Positions 13,501-27,500 of a stretch of DNA of 64,000 nt are shown in pieces (within the stretch, counting starts at the first letter, position 1; the number at the start of each line of letters is the position of its first letter). The DNA lies in the NCBI GenBank assembly GCA_963669155.1, contig OZ022581.1:1191468-1255467 (forward strand), in the 5' to 3' direction. The position numbers and the translations under genes were made by a program. Origin of the DNA: Arbacia lixula. Lineage: Eukaryota > Echinodermata > Echinoidea > Arbacioida > Arbaciidae. Under the pieces are notes generated by a model. That model saw nothing but the letters and a program-made list of their open reading frames with translations, did not search any database and was not told the origin of the DNA.

Positions 13501-16500
13501 AAACTAAAACAATAAAATGAACTCAATAACCGAATTATGCAGTTCCGAAGAAGATAGCTATTCTTCCTCTACCTGCGCAATGCATCGGACCCATCATCCA
13601 ACATGATGGCGTTACACTCTTGCTATCGCTACACACACTAAAAACAAATCAATTCATCTTTTCACATATTGACATGAAATGCTGCGTGCCCATCCATACA
13701 GCACTAAAATAAACAATTTTTTTTGTCGCAGAATTGGTTACAAAAAACAATTTGGTCCAAATAGTAATAATCCGCAAGATGCATTTCACATGTTAACACA
13801 CTTTTCCCAATTCGTCAGGAACAACAAAATAACAGGTCAACAGACCACAGAGCAGGACGCGAATAATCCAGATGTATAAACCAAAGATATGAGGGACACT
13901 TAATAAAATACGCACAAAAAAAAACAACAACGTCGTTTACAATATAGGTAACGACTTTTACCAACGCTTATGGCTCCCGGTTAAAAATATCAAATCCATA
14001 TGGTTACGCGTTCGCGATAGCGTGAATTGGAAAATCCCTTTTTCTTGGTCTCCGACGAGGATGAAGTTGGCGGACGCAATAACTCCTCTAATATCGTCGT
14101 CGCCTGGCGCAGCTTCCAACGTCTGCCGTGAAGATCAGCCATCAGGTGGTTGACGCGGACTGTATGCTGCCTTGGAGGTGCGTCGCACACATCCGGGCGT
14201 CGTTCCCGTTCGCCTCCACCATCGACGACAGGTCGTCCACCCGTCTTTGTAACTTCGTGACGTCATTTCGCAGGGCGGCGAACTCTTTGATCCTGACCGA
14301 CGTCAGAGTCTGAAAACCATCTGCGATTTGGTCAGTATCTGATTGCACGGGCAATGACCGCTTCCTTCCGCGTGGCGATGCCGCGGCAACATTTCTACGA
14401 GAAGGCAAAGGCGGAGGCACGAACCCGATGTTCATGCCAGCTCCTCCGTCCATTGTTGCCTTGGGGTGATCATTCGCAGGAGAGACGGGGGAGTATGATG
14501 CGTTGTCCGACTTCCCTTCATCGACGAGAGGGGTGTCGGAAGTTCCAGGCGAAAAAACGCTGTCGCCGCTATCATCCTGGAACGTCAGTCCCCCGGCGAA
14601 CCCATCGTATCCGTTAAATGCCATTTGGGTGTGTATAAAACTAGTTGATAGGTGGATAATACGTGTAGACCACTCGAGACGCAAAAGAAAAGTGGTCCAA
14701 AGAGGGGAAATTAAACGTAGAAGGGGATGCCTAAAAATCACAAACCATCATTATTCATCAAGTGTCAGCCTATTAGGGGGCCGCGAAAGTCTCGTTGTCC
14801 GCCGCGGGGGCACTGTATCGCGAGGATTAGTCTGCGTCCCAGCCTGACGTTTATTTTCTGATGTTTCCTTATTTCTAGCTTGTGCAGATAAATCCCTAAC
14901 CCATTTGGGAACCGACGAAATGGAGTACGGTTTGAGTCTGTCATGGTGCATGATTTTAGGTTTCCCTCTTGGCTGCCCCTTTAGTTCAAAAATTAGATCA
15001 CTAAGTTTGCGGGTAACGACATATGGCCCAATCCATTTTGCCAATACTAATTTTGGAGACAGTCCCTTCTTTCGTGTTGTGTCCAGACAGTAGACTAAAT
15101 CTCCCACTTTGTAATTGTTCAGCGAAAGTCTTGTGTCATAATTTCGTTTTTGCCTTGCCGTCGCTGCATCCAGATGATGTTTAGCGAGTCGAGATGCTTG
15201 AGTCATGACGCTCTTCAGCATTGATGCGTAACTCCCAAAGTCAGCGTCATCGTCGTGTACCTCGTCGACTCCAAGGGCGAGTGCGATTGGCGTACGGACT
15301 TCCCTGCCAAGCATTAGAAAATTTGGCGAAAATCCGGTTGCTTCGTGTACAGTACTTCGGTAGGCTGATGTGAGAAGAGGAAGATGCAAATCCCAATCTA
15401 ACTGATTCTTGCTTACAAATGACGCAATCATATTAACAAGTGTTTGGTTGAAACGCTCAATCATCCCATTCGATGAAGGGTGGTACGGGGTCGTGCGGGT
15501 CTTGGTTATCTCGAGCAGCTTGCATACTTCCTGAAACAGTGCGGACTCGAAATTTCTTCCCTGGTCTGAGTGTAGTTCAAGTGGGGTCCCGAACCGTGCT
15601 ATAAATTCACTCACAGCCTTCTCGGCAATGATCTCGGCAGTTTGGTCAGGCAGGGGGTATGCCTCAATCCATTTTGTGAAAGCGTCACCGATCACGAGTA
15701 CATATTTATTTCCCTTAGTGCTTAAAGGAAATGGTCCCAAAATATCGAGAGCAAAGCGCTCCGGCAGTATATTCCCCCAGTGGTGCTCGTGGTTTGGACC
15801 GCGGGCGCTTCCTCGCTCCGCACACGTCACAGCTGGCTATGTGCAGACGGACATCCTCTTTCATTTTATACCAGTAGAAACTCTGTTGGATCCTACTGAA
15901 TGTTTTCTTCAGTCCTAGATGCCCTGAGATGACTGAAGAGTGATTCGCTGCCATAATAACATCGCGTAGTTTGTCAGGCACAAGGAACTGAAGTCTTGTT
16001 GTCGATGTCGGTTTGCTGTCATGACGCTTGTAGAGTAATCCGTGTTTCAATTCTAGTTGTTCCCATGACAACCATAGATTGCGTACGGCCGGTGTCTTGC
16101 TGTGGACGAAACTCCGATCCGGCCTTGTGGTCGAGTCCCTTTTCCATTTCAGTATGATTCCGATATCGGGATCGGCACTTTGCATCTCGAGTAGCTGTTC
16201 GCGGTTGAAATCGGTGAATATATCTTCACGTGTGTTATGAACAGCGGGACGGCGACTTCGTGTTTTCATTTTCGATGTCGACACTCGAGACACAATTGTC
16301 CGATTATTCTCAAATTTCTGGGCGCTCTTTATCCACTGATGGATATGTCGGTAGATCCGTCTGCTCCTTGTAGCAAAACTGGCAGCAAGACACATGAAAC
16401 GAAAAACAAGATATCGAACTCCGACGATCATACTGCCAACAAAACTTACGATGAGCATCAGAAATGGCAAAATCACGGTGAACAAGTATCCCATCTTCCA

Positions 16501-19500
16501 CAAACCAGATAGCCTTGTTACACCCACATAATCATTGCGCAATGTCTGGGAGGAGACAGTTGAACACTCCGGTAAATCACGTCCAACTCGAACACGCTTG
16601 GCAGGCATGATAGGGACGATGTCGTCTACATTAAAGAAGTCCGACCACTCACGATGTCGCCGGAGGCAAATACTACAACCACCACAGGGTAACTCATTCA
16701 CAATGGTGATGTTGTCGTAGCAGTCGCAGTTATCGGGGTCACAGGGCACTCTCGACAATGCATCAGCATTGCCGTGCTTCTTTCCTGCCCGATGTTCGAT
16801 CACGAAGTCGAATTGAGATAGAATTTCAATCCAGCGAGCCATCTGATCAGTTGGTTCTCGAAATGACATTATCCAACGAAGAGAAGAATGATCTGTTCGG
16901 ATAACAAATTTCTTTCCCAGCAGAAAGTGACGAAAATGGCGTACAAAGCAAACTACAGCTAATAGTTCACGGCGTGTGGTGCAGTATCGTCGCTGAGTTC
17001 GTGTCATTGAGCGACTGGCGAAGGCAACGGGGCGCTCGATCTCATGTTGTGTCGTAGGGTCCCACTGCAGCTGTGAGAGAACCGCACCTATGCCAGTGGC
17101 TGATGCGTCGGTGTCCAGTATAAACATCCCGTCGTTGTTAGGGTACGCCATCACATTCTCACTCACCAATGCGTTCTTCAATTCGTCAAAAGCGCTCTGA
17201 CACTCGTCGTCCCACTGGAAGGTTGTCGACTTCTCGAGTAGTTTGTTCATTGGCGCGGCAATAGAAGAGAATCCCCGGATAAATCTCCGGTAGTAGGAAC
17301 AGAGCCCGAGAAAGGACCTCACATCACCAACTGTCATAGGTGTCGGCCAGTCTCGTATTTTCTCTACCTTCCCGGGGTCCGGCTTGATACCGACATCGCT
17401 GACCACGTGTCCGAGGTATGCAACCTCTGTCTTGAACAGGTTGCATTTGCTAGGCTTCAGCTTCAAACCGGCTTGTTGTAAGCGGGATAGTACTTCATTA
17501 AGGCGCTGAACGTGCTCGTCGAATGTTGCGCTCATGACGATGATGTCGTCGATGTAGAGGATGAGCGTCTTCCATTGAAGTCCCTTCATGACGAGCTCCA
17601 TCGCCCTTTCGAATGTATTTGGAGAATTGCAAAGTCCCATCGGCATCGTAACGTACTCGTAGTGACCGCTCCGGGTGCTGAAAGCAGTTTTGTGACGATC
17701 TTCCTCCCGTACTTCGAGTTGCCAATATCCGGATTGGAGGTCGAGCGTGGAGAAGATCTTCGCACCACCAAGGCAATCAAGACAGTCTTCGATACGGGGG
17801 AGAGGATAGGCGTCCTTTCTCGTCACTTCATTTAGCTTCCGATAGTCAACACAGGCCCGCGTTGTTCCATCTTTCTTCTTAACATACACTACCGGGCTCG
17901 ACCAGGGGCTCGTTGACTCACGGATGACACCGGCCTGTAACTGCGCATTGATTATTTTCTCTTCCTCTTCCACGAAAGCGCGCGGTGGTCGTCTTGGCCG
18001 CTGTTTGATTGGAAGTGCACTGCCAGTGTCAATCGTGTGTTGAGCTACCGACGACCGTCCGAGGTCAATTTCCGACGTCGAGAAAGCTGCTTGATGTTGA
18101 TGAAGTAATTCAGCCAAACGATCCTTTTCAGCTTGCGTGTTTAAATCCACACAACTGCGTTCATATAGCGTTTTCAAACCCTCCGACCAGTCTTCACATT
18201 GCCCGCGCTTATTTGTATCCTGATTAGCGGAGGCAGTGTTTACACTATGTACACGTATATCAGTAGGGATACATTGTTCGTTGTCCCAAATTGGAAACAC
18301 CCTTTCCACGTGACTGATGACTGCCAACTTTGTACCTGCATACAGGGACACATCCTCATTCTGCGTATTGGCGACGCGGACGGGGAGGCTAGTATCGACG
18401 TCATGTTTGAGTTCGACAGGGCAACTTGCAACATGTGTGCGATGCAATGATTCCCCACCATCTATGGGTTCAATGACCGCGAGAGTAGACTTGTCATTTA
18501 CTTCGAGTTCACGTGTCTTGCCCATCACGATAAGTTCAGAGTTCGCTGGTACCACGGTATCACACTTAACATACACAGTGTTAACAGGCATTTCAGACTT
18601 AATCTCACATCGGAATAGGCGGTTATTTATAGCTAGCCCCCTCCTAGCATCTAGAGTACAGTCAAAATGATGCAAAAAGTCAAATCCAAGCAAACCATCA
18701 TCATTGATATCGGCGACATAAACATCCCACACGAATATCTCATCCTCAATAGAAACGCTTACTGAAACAGTTCCGTGGACGACGAGGGCTCCGTTGTCCG
18801 CAGCTTGAAGCTGTACATTCTCTGCCAAGGGCGTTAACACTGGCCGCGAATCTACTGAAAGTGAGTCATAAATCCTGCTGGAAATAATTGTCACTGCTGC
18901 TCCGGAGTCGACCAATAATTTACTTGGAACACCATTAATATTCGCTGTAATGAACACCGATAACCCTTGGCATTTATTTATCCTTATAACTCGAGGTGCT
19001 GCTGTAACTGGGGCCGGGACCGGGTCGATCGGGCCGGCCCTGCTCAGTTTCCCGACATGCCCAAAGAGCGGTCAATGGGCGGAGATTGCTGTTTGAGTGG
19101 CGGTCGCATATCCGGCTCCTGTCGCTGCTGCTGAGAAGGATGAGGTGGTGGATGCTGAGACGCCTGCTGCCATGGCGGATACGCCATGGGATGTGAAAGA
19201 CCAGGTGCCCATGCAGCCTGCATAGGAGGGGGGCTATAAGTCGGCTGGGAATGCCGCGGCTGCGATGGGGGTTGTGGACAATTCCGTATCATGTGACCCT
19301 CTTCATTGCACCGATAGCAACGATTATGACGGGGCGATGGTCGATCTCGAGAGTTGTGCCGATTTTGTCCGTTCCTCTTCTCACGCTCATCTCGCGAATT
19401 TTGCCGACTGATGACACTCGAAAGAGCCTCCAATTTGTCCGTAATAGACATCATACGACGCTCAAACTCGAGAAGCCGCTCTTCAGATACGCTCCCCATC

Positions 19501-22500
19501 GTCGCCGAAGTCGACACCGCACGAATTGGACGTTGCGTCATCCGACCAGATTCCTCCCTCAAACCGTGATATCTCTGCGCGATTTCCCGGGCCTCCTTGA
19601 GGGTGGCAGGCTCCCGCATCCCGATAGCCATCGCCATGCCGTGGTCCGCTAAACCTCGGATGAAGTGGCGTATCGCTATCGTCTCCAACGTTGTCCCATC
19701 CGCCATCGGATACCCAAAAGTTGTTAGGCGCCTTATATCAGCAGCATAATCGCCGATGCTCTCTTTTGGGTTAAGCCGCCGTGACTCCAGCTGCGACACA
19801 AAGGCAGACGACGTTTTCGTATCCGCAAACCTCCCTTCAAGAGCCGCGACTAGCATGTCGAGGTCGCCGACCACGGTAGGACTGAGCTGCTGGAAAGCGA
19901 AGTCAGCAGCCTCACCTCGCAGACAAGCCAGCAGTCGAAAGCGCTGTTCCCTCTCGTCCCAACCGCATGTGGACGCCAGGCTACGAAAGGACGAGATAAA
20001 ACTCCCCCATGGTCTCCCCGCTCCATCATACTGCTCCTGAGGTGGAAGCTGTACGTCGACGCGACGTCGAGATATCTGCGGTGGTGGCGGCGGCACAGTA
20101 GAAACTTCAGGATCCGGTCGATCAGGGGAAGGGGGTGTGAGAGGGTCGCCAGCCTGTGCATCGCGAAGCTGTTGTTGTGTTTTCTCCAACTCCAGCCGCA
20201 GATGATACAATTCTTCCTCCAACTCTCGTTTCTTCCGTTGAGGCATTTTATTTATCTTTCGAAGTTATGAAAATAATAAAACTCCGAAATGTGTTGAAGT
20301 CCAAAGATCCCACCGCTGCCACCAGTGTAACGGGATTTTTCTCCGGGTGAAGGATTGTTCTAGCTACATGTGTTTATTTTCACCAGCACACATACACTCC
20401 ACTCCGGCGATCGTTGGTGCACCCGTTATGTGGTAGCGTGGCATGCCACCAACGATCCACATCATGATAGAAGAAAAGGCTCTCACTCCAACATTTCAGT
20501 TAAAGTTGATTTATTGACGATAAGACTGCATAATGCACCGAAGTAAATCGTATAGAACTCACTCTAAGGCGGAGAAATACAAACTCTCTGACTTAAAGCT
20601 AAAACTGAACTCTCTGGTTTCAAGTTAGAACCAAATCCTCCCTAAACTCGGGATTGCTCGTGAATTTATACCCTATCTCTATCATCGTGTGACCTTGGGC
20701 CAGCCCTCAGTGAGTTTAAGGCACGCGACCAAACTCTTTTGTCCGCGCAAGCGTGGCCTTGGAATTACGTAATCAAGGACGGTCGAGGCTGAAGACTCGT
20801 GGCCCGGCCTTGTGTTACGTAACTGAAGGCCAGCGTATGCATGGTCGAAAAACAACTTAGAGGACGACAAACAACTTCGAGGCCGAACCGATTAACTCTT
20901 AACAAACAACTTCGAGGCCGAAACGATTAACTCTTACCAAACAACCTCGAGGCCGAAGTGATTAACTCCCGAGGCCGAAGCTATCAACTACCGAGGCCAA
21001 AACGATTAACTTATATAAAGGCTTTGCTCAATTTCTGACCAGCAAGGAGGGACAATTTGCAAGGATTTAGACGTGCTGTGTGGGCATTTTGTCACCCCTA
21101 TTTTACACAAATAAGGATAATTCTCAGTGTACCTGTGTGAGCAATATTAGCCCTCTAAATTCGTAACAATACACACAAAAATAACTTATATTCCAAGCAC
21201 AATTATCAAGAAGTACAACATTATAATTTGCAATAATGAAAGTAAATCAGTTACAAAAATCATAACAATATAGAAGTATCTAAGTTTAAAATATATAGAA
21301 AAAAAAAACATGATGAAGGCAGCAAGACTCTGTAAAGTTGAATACTTGTAGCGAATTTGCATTAAAAGTATTATATAGAAAGCAGGATACAGTATTACGT
21401 TTGAACAATGAACAGATGAAGGCAGTTGTATTTCTTTACAGATATTTCCACGTCTTGCAATGCCAGGAACGTAATGTTAACCCTTTATGCGCCAACGATG
21501 CATTTGGCATACATAATGCATACACATTCCATAGAGCAGTATTCTGACTAGTACATTAGGAGTTAAAGAAACATCCAATAATAGAGCGCCACAAAAAGGC
21601 TGAGAACATGTCATAAATCGTGGTATAGCCAACATTTAAGTTTTTTACATTCGCAATGCCATTTTTACACATAAAAAAGAAACACATATTCCAAATGAAG
21701 ATCGTGAACATATTAGGTATAAGGATAAAACAAATGCATACAGAGTTTGTTAAAAGCAACCCCTAGCCATGGTAGCACAAATACTAAAATGATTTGCTAA
21801 TTCGTGTCAATGTAAGATGAGACGAATCAATATTCTTTTGACCAAATAAGAATCCGTGCTTAAAATCCGTGTATTTTATTAAGAACCAAACTAACATGTT
21901 AACTAGCATGTTAACTTAGATGCATACACATTAGTTAACATGTTTATTATCCATGGATTTATTTTAAAAACCGCATGATATTCGAAACTAATTTTCAAGA
22001 ATATAACAAAAAGTATGAAATCGCCTTTTCTCTTAATATTCATGATTATGTGTCAAAGCAATGTCCTGTCGTGCTCCTATTCCAGTATCAACATGCATTA
22101 ATAAAGCGCCCGCAGGGGATGTAAGGCTTATATGCAAACATTAATGGAGGGTTGATGATATCACTGAATGACTAGGGTGAATGACTGCACCACAACTCAG
22201 CTTTTCTTCCCCTCACTCGTCCCTTCGCCCAATCAGATCTTCTGTCTCTACTCCATACCGACATGATATGGCGACACGGACGTTTCCTACGCATGCTGAT
22301 TGAATTATTGACTGTGCTGCTGGTGTAACTGATCTCTCCTGCAGGAAACTTCCGATACAGATCATCCTCCGAATACCCCTGTCTTGACTGTCAGCCCGCC
22401 AAAACCGCCCCATCGACCACCAGGTTCACGTTCGATGGGCTTGTGTTGCGGCTAGGGTGCTAGGCTGTCATGTAGACATGAGACATGAGACAATACGACG

Positions 22501-22681
22501 GGAACCCCTTTCTCTCTCTTTCTATCTACCTTTCCATCTCTCTTTCTATTTCCCTTTCCATCTTTCTCTCATGTCTATTTCTAAGTGGTAATCCAATTAC
22601 CACATAAGTTGCTTATTTGATTCTTGTTTGATATTGTGGAAATAATATATGATTTATCTGTAGTCTCTCCATTTGATATAA

Positions 22682-22712
<31 letters not shown>

Positions 22713-22836
22713 AGCTCTCCCTTTAACTATCTCTATTTCACGTATACTCGAAAGTGGTAATATAATTGTTAATATTTGTTCATTTACTTTGGATATTGGA
22801 AATAGCATTTGATATCCAAAGCCTGTTCATCTGATA

Positions 22837-22870
<34 letters not shown>

Positions 22871-24335
22871 CTTCCCCTCGCTGTAGGAGCTGCTACGAAT
22901 GTTGCTTGTAGCATCAACATCATCAGTTTGGACTCGGTTACGGAAATCACAATGGTAAGCAGACAATCATTTCATTTCTACCTGTGACTTTATGGCAACA
23001 CAAGTAGGGAGATTCACGGGCTGTACTCCAGGAATATTCTCCATGTTAAGATGATTATTATTTTTTTCATCACATTATCTAATGAATATACGTATCCGGT
23101 TTTCCCTTTCTTACCTAAAAGATTATCCTATTTGTGCTCGATATTTTTTTTTATATTACCACCTCGAATTGAACGACTTGAACGCATGCTGCTGCAGCTC
23201 TACTTGTAATTCAATATAAGAGCATTATCGTATTGTATGAATAGAGAATGAAATGTCCAATGCAAATAATCGCATTATAAGGGACCGTTCACGTTTGCCG
23301 CTGGCGCTTGTCGTTGCGGTATGCCGCCGGTGGTTTGGTACCAGTATTTTCCCGCCGCAATATGGCAAGGCTATTGCATGGTAACGATACTGAAGTGCCA
23401 AGGAGGTCCGCCGCTTTGTCAGAGTAGAGAAACATCCTGAGCGGCAGTTGTAAGACGCTCTAGTGTAAACGCTTCCTCATCGCATTGCACTCATGCTGAC
23501 CTCACAAGACAAACTTTCCCGATGTCGTTTATACGGTATGTTAAAAACTGAGTTGTGAGTGAAAAAAAGGGGCGGTCTTTGCAGAACAAACATCATCACG
23601 TTATCACGAAGATATGATAGAAGAAATGTAAATATGTACAGCTAATACATTGCATTATTAACTGACGTATGGTACAGTTACAATTACGACGTGAGTGTAA
23701 TTCACACCTCGGCTCTGATAAAGCACGTATAGAAACATTGGTGCCATGCTAATAGCACATAATAACTACCGATTGCCATCGAGAATAGATTCACCTTGAC
23801 ATTTCATTATCGTTGATAGAATAATAGTATAGTATAGTAGTATAGTATATTGCTCTCTATTACGTACTGCATGCGTGAATATCAGAAATTTGGTTTCCGT
23901 GTGGGAAAAATCCAATTGGTAGAGTCAATATTTTCCCTTTTCATCATGGTGATTGTCGTAACGAATTAGTGCCACGGATAAGATTCACGAGCCTCCGTAT
24001 GGTTTCATATCGCTCACGGTTCGCTCCCTGATTAGATCATTCCGGTACTGATGCGCTCTGTTTAAACATAGGAAAGAAAAGAAATATGGAAATGCATGCT
24101 TTGTTAACTTGAAGGGGGTGATATTGAAGTAAATGAATATATTCCATTTGATGTCGTTTTTTACTGTCCCTTCGACCTTTCATCATGTGTTTGTGATATG
24201 GCACACCCTTCGTCATATATTTGGAGCATATTTTCTTTTCACACACACACACACACATACACACACATACACACACACATAAACACACATACATACACAC
24301 ACGCACACATACACACATACACACACACATACACA

Positions 24336-24380
<45 letters not shown>

Positions 24381-24528
24381 ACCTATACATAAAACAATGT
24401 ATGTATATCATGACTTGTATTTAGATTATAACAGCAAATTATACATCTGGTATTGTGTGTGCGTGTTTATATATATATATATATATATATAAACATGCAC
24501 ATAATATAACTTCACCAACACACACAGA

Positions 24529-24559
<31 letters not shown>

Positions 24560-27500
24560 GCATATAATATACACTCTCATCGGCTACTGCCGTTTCTACA
24601 ATGGTGCCTCCCACCCCCATCACCCACGACACCACAACTACTAGTAGTTTATCGACAAATTGTCAGCTGGATGAGTAGATAAGAGGTCCTCTCGACAAGA
24701 GCAGGACATGACTGTCAATGTTTCAGTACAAACACTGTGCATGCTGTAGGTACAGGCACGCTTTTTCCTCTCACTGTTGTTAGTTTCAAAACAGCTCGGC
24801 CGTTTACCGGTATTGAGGGAGCTATTTTAAGCAAAGGACCACATCTCTCTATCAGCGCACCACTTCCTGCCCATGTCCAATGCCCCAGCAGTGCCGCTGC
24901 ATATCAAGCTGCACTAGCCTGTTCTCACTGCTCCTGGAGGGGACGTTCACACGGTCATGACGGTAGCAGTTTATGCCGCTCCCGCTGGGCGTAATGCCGC
25001 CCTTGTGCACGTATTCCACACGATTACCCGCCGTGATATTTATAATATGTTCGGGGAAGGATTTTCCGGCATTTAATACATTTTACGATGAAATACATCG
25101 TCTCTTTCTGATAGAGCCCATTAGCGCAATCCCTTGATGATATTAAAGTTCAATCTTTGCAGAAGTAGGTCTAAGTCACCGAATGATGACTTCAGTCAAA
25201 TATCCCTCCGATTCAGGTGGTGACACATTTTTTTCTTGCGTTCTACTTCTACATGTATATAATTAAACTCGGCAGGATGCGATTATTAGGGTAAAGCGCA
25301 GGACCACTTGTCCCCGTTATTCAGAACATGCCCATTGCGTCTCGAAATTTGATTGTGATACATTGATATGACCAAAAGAAGAAGCTTTTCTGTATACCTG
25401 GAGCCATATTCATGAAAGCTTACTAGCCTAGTTAGTTACTAAAATGCACGCAGCTGAATGAACTTCAGCAACTAACTTGGCTTAGTAAGGTTTCATATAT
25501 ATGGCCCCTGGACTTTAAAATTGGCGATGTATTTACTATTTTATTTTCTTATTTCGTACGTGCTTATTTTAAACACGGGACCTTCATCAAACTTTTATCC
25601 GAGGTGGGCACTGAATGTTTTGCCCAGAAAGGGGATAGGGGTGAAAACACACAACGCTGGCTCTTATGCAAAGAATTGTGTGGGACTCGAACCCGTGTTC
25701 TTGCCATGTGGAGAGGAATTATTTACCAATTGAGCCACGCTGCTCTTCCTGATGTATGTACATACAGCTTCATAGTGACATACCTAACCGGAGCATCATC
25801 GTTTATTTAATGCAGATGCTGGTAATTTGCTGTGAAAGGTATGAATCATTGTTAATTTAGTTTGAGTTTACCTCAATCGCGCCATTTGGCGACGTAGAGT
25901 TCAAAATCCATTCTTATTTCGAGCCTCAGCTTAATATTTTTCTATGAATTAATTGTATCAGACAAATGCATTCTTATTGGGATTTCTGCGTACAAGTTGT
26001 GAAAAAAACACACATGGCTTGCAAAGAGTTAAGTTTGATATTCAATCATGGTATTGCTCAGTTATTTTAGTCATTTAAAGTCATTCATTTCAAAGCATGG
26101 GCTTAAAATGCATACTGGCGTCATGCAGAAGCTCTCGTGATTTGGTCCAGTGAGGTTGGTTCTCAAATCATGTAATAAAAACAAAAACTATGACGTTGCC
26201 TGATTCATGTGTGACGTCAAGTAACGCATCACTTCGCGCACTGAAAATGCCACCCATGCCGGCCATACTCGGAGAGTCTCTCTGGGCCCAGATGCTCTGC
26301 ACGCATAACACGTGCATCCCATGACAGGTGTGTTTACCTGGACTTATTGGCTGTTTTCACAACGGTGGTTTCACTTAGACCACGTACTAAACGTAGATTA
26401 ACCATACGGGGCACAAAAGAAATCATCTGATGCTGTCATAAAATCATTGTAGCAACAAATAGTGCTTGTTCATAGTTTTATTTTGTATTGAAATATATGT
26501 ATGACTTTTTGTGAGCAAGGCAAATTTCCACGTATAGATAACAAATAATTTAATTCAAGTCCATTGCCTAACGTAATTTCAATTTTTAGTTGTAATTATT
26601 ATGCGGACGAACTCAATATATAAACAATCAATGATAATGTTCCACGCCGTTTTATTTTAATAGCGTCCCTTAACGTAGTTCCTGGTTTAGTAGACTGTAT
26701 GCCTTAAACTTTTCTTCAGAATACGGGTCCCTATTATATTGCCTCTAAAAACATCCTCAAGGGCCACGTTGCATAAAACTTACCATTCATAGTAACTCTA
26801 TTATCAATTGTAAATATCACGGTAATATTGCTCAACAGCCAATCAAATTCAAGGTCTCCATGGAAGTTGCCATTGATAGTGAAGTTACAATCAGTGGTAA
26901 GTTTTATGCAACAGGGCCCAGACCATGATTATTCTTGTGACATCATCAACACTGTCTAAGGTAGAAATAAGCTGGACATTCGCCATAATGACGCGCGTAA
27001 CTCTTTGTTTTACGTAGCAATAACCACAATAGCATCACATCTTTGGCGACTTTGCCAACTTATCATTTCTTTTTGTACATACAGTAGCTGAGACATTACT
27101 CATAAATTAATGGTTATTCCAATTGAAAAAGTAGGTGGATTTTGTTTCGAGGCTTTCTCCCTATTATGCTTATGTTTTGAAATAAAATATAAAGTTTGCC
27201 AGGTATAATGGTTGTACCTTCGAAAGCCGTGATCCTAATATCCTATCGATGTCCCCATGATATAGACGTACTGCAATGAACGGCACACATACAACCTACG
27301 TGTGTGCTTCTGACCCGAAAGTCCTTTACTGTGGGCAACAGACATGTTGCCGATGCCTAATTAAACAGGGCGAAGACGGTAGCTGTCACTGAGCGCTACT
27401 GAACTGAGATATCATCATTAGCACAACAAGCTGAATGCATGGTTGTGTCTAAAGGCCATTGGAGGGGATGGACACCGGCCCTTAATGAAGAATCCTGCAC

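Larger units (their letters stand above)
10757..21168 (-). mobile_element. Ty3/gypsy LTR retrotransposon, antisense in the receptor intron
   Basis: A 10.4-kb element bounded by two 843-bp LTRs and a 4-bp target duplication (ATAC, 10753-10756 and 21169-21172). Read on the minus strand the order is LTR, primer-binding site, gag, protease, reverse transcriptase, RNase H, integrase, an extra small frame, a 2.5-kb non-coding stretch, polypurine tract, LTR. Domain order and integrase with a GPY/F-type module place it in Ty3/gypsy. The LTRs differ at one visible position, so the insertion is recent. gag looks whole and pol shows about one break, so this copy looks just short of intact. No envelope gene was recognised. 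It lies opposite in orientation to the host gene. Confidence 0.95.
20326..21168 (-). repeat. LTR (5' LTR in element orientation)
   Basis: 843 bp, matching 10757-11599 except for one visible C/T difference (in the segment CTCTCTGGTTY). It carries the element promoter. The right flank begins ATAC, the second target-site copy. Confidence 0.95.

Noticed and set aside
11613-14141. Envelope gene of the gypsy element
   Set aside because: No long frame, signal peptide or membrane-anchored protein pattern is visible there.
23281-23480. MITE beginning GGGACCGTTCACGTTTG
   Set aside because: GC-rich and with a GTTCACA-like echo at 24944, but inverted ends could not be matched well enough to define an element.
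25680-25740. tRNA gene on the minus strand
   Set aside because: A and B boxes are present but no acceptor stem or proper anticodon arm can be drawn; a SINE fits better.
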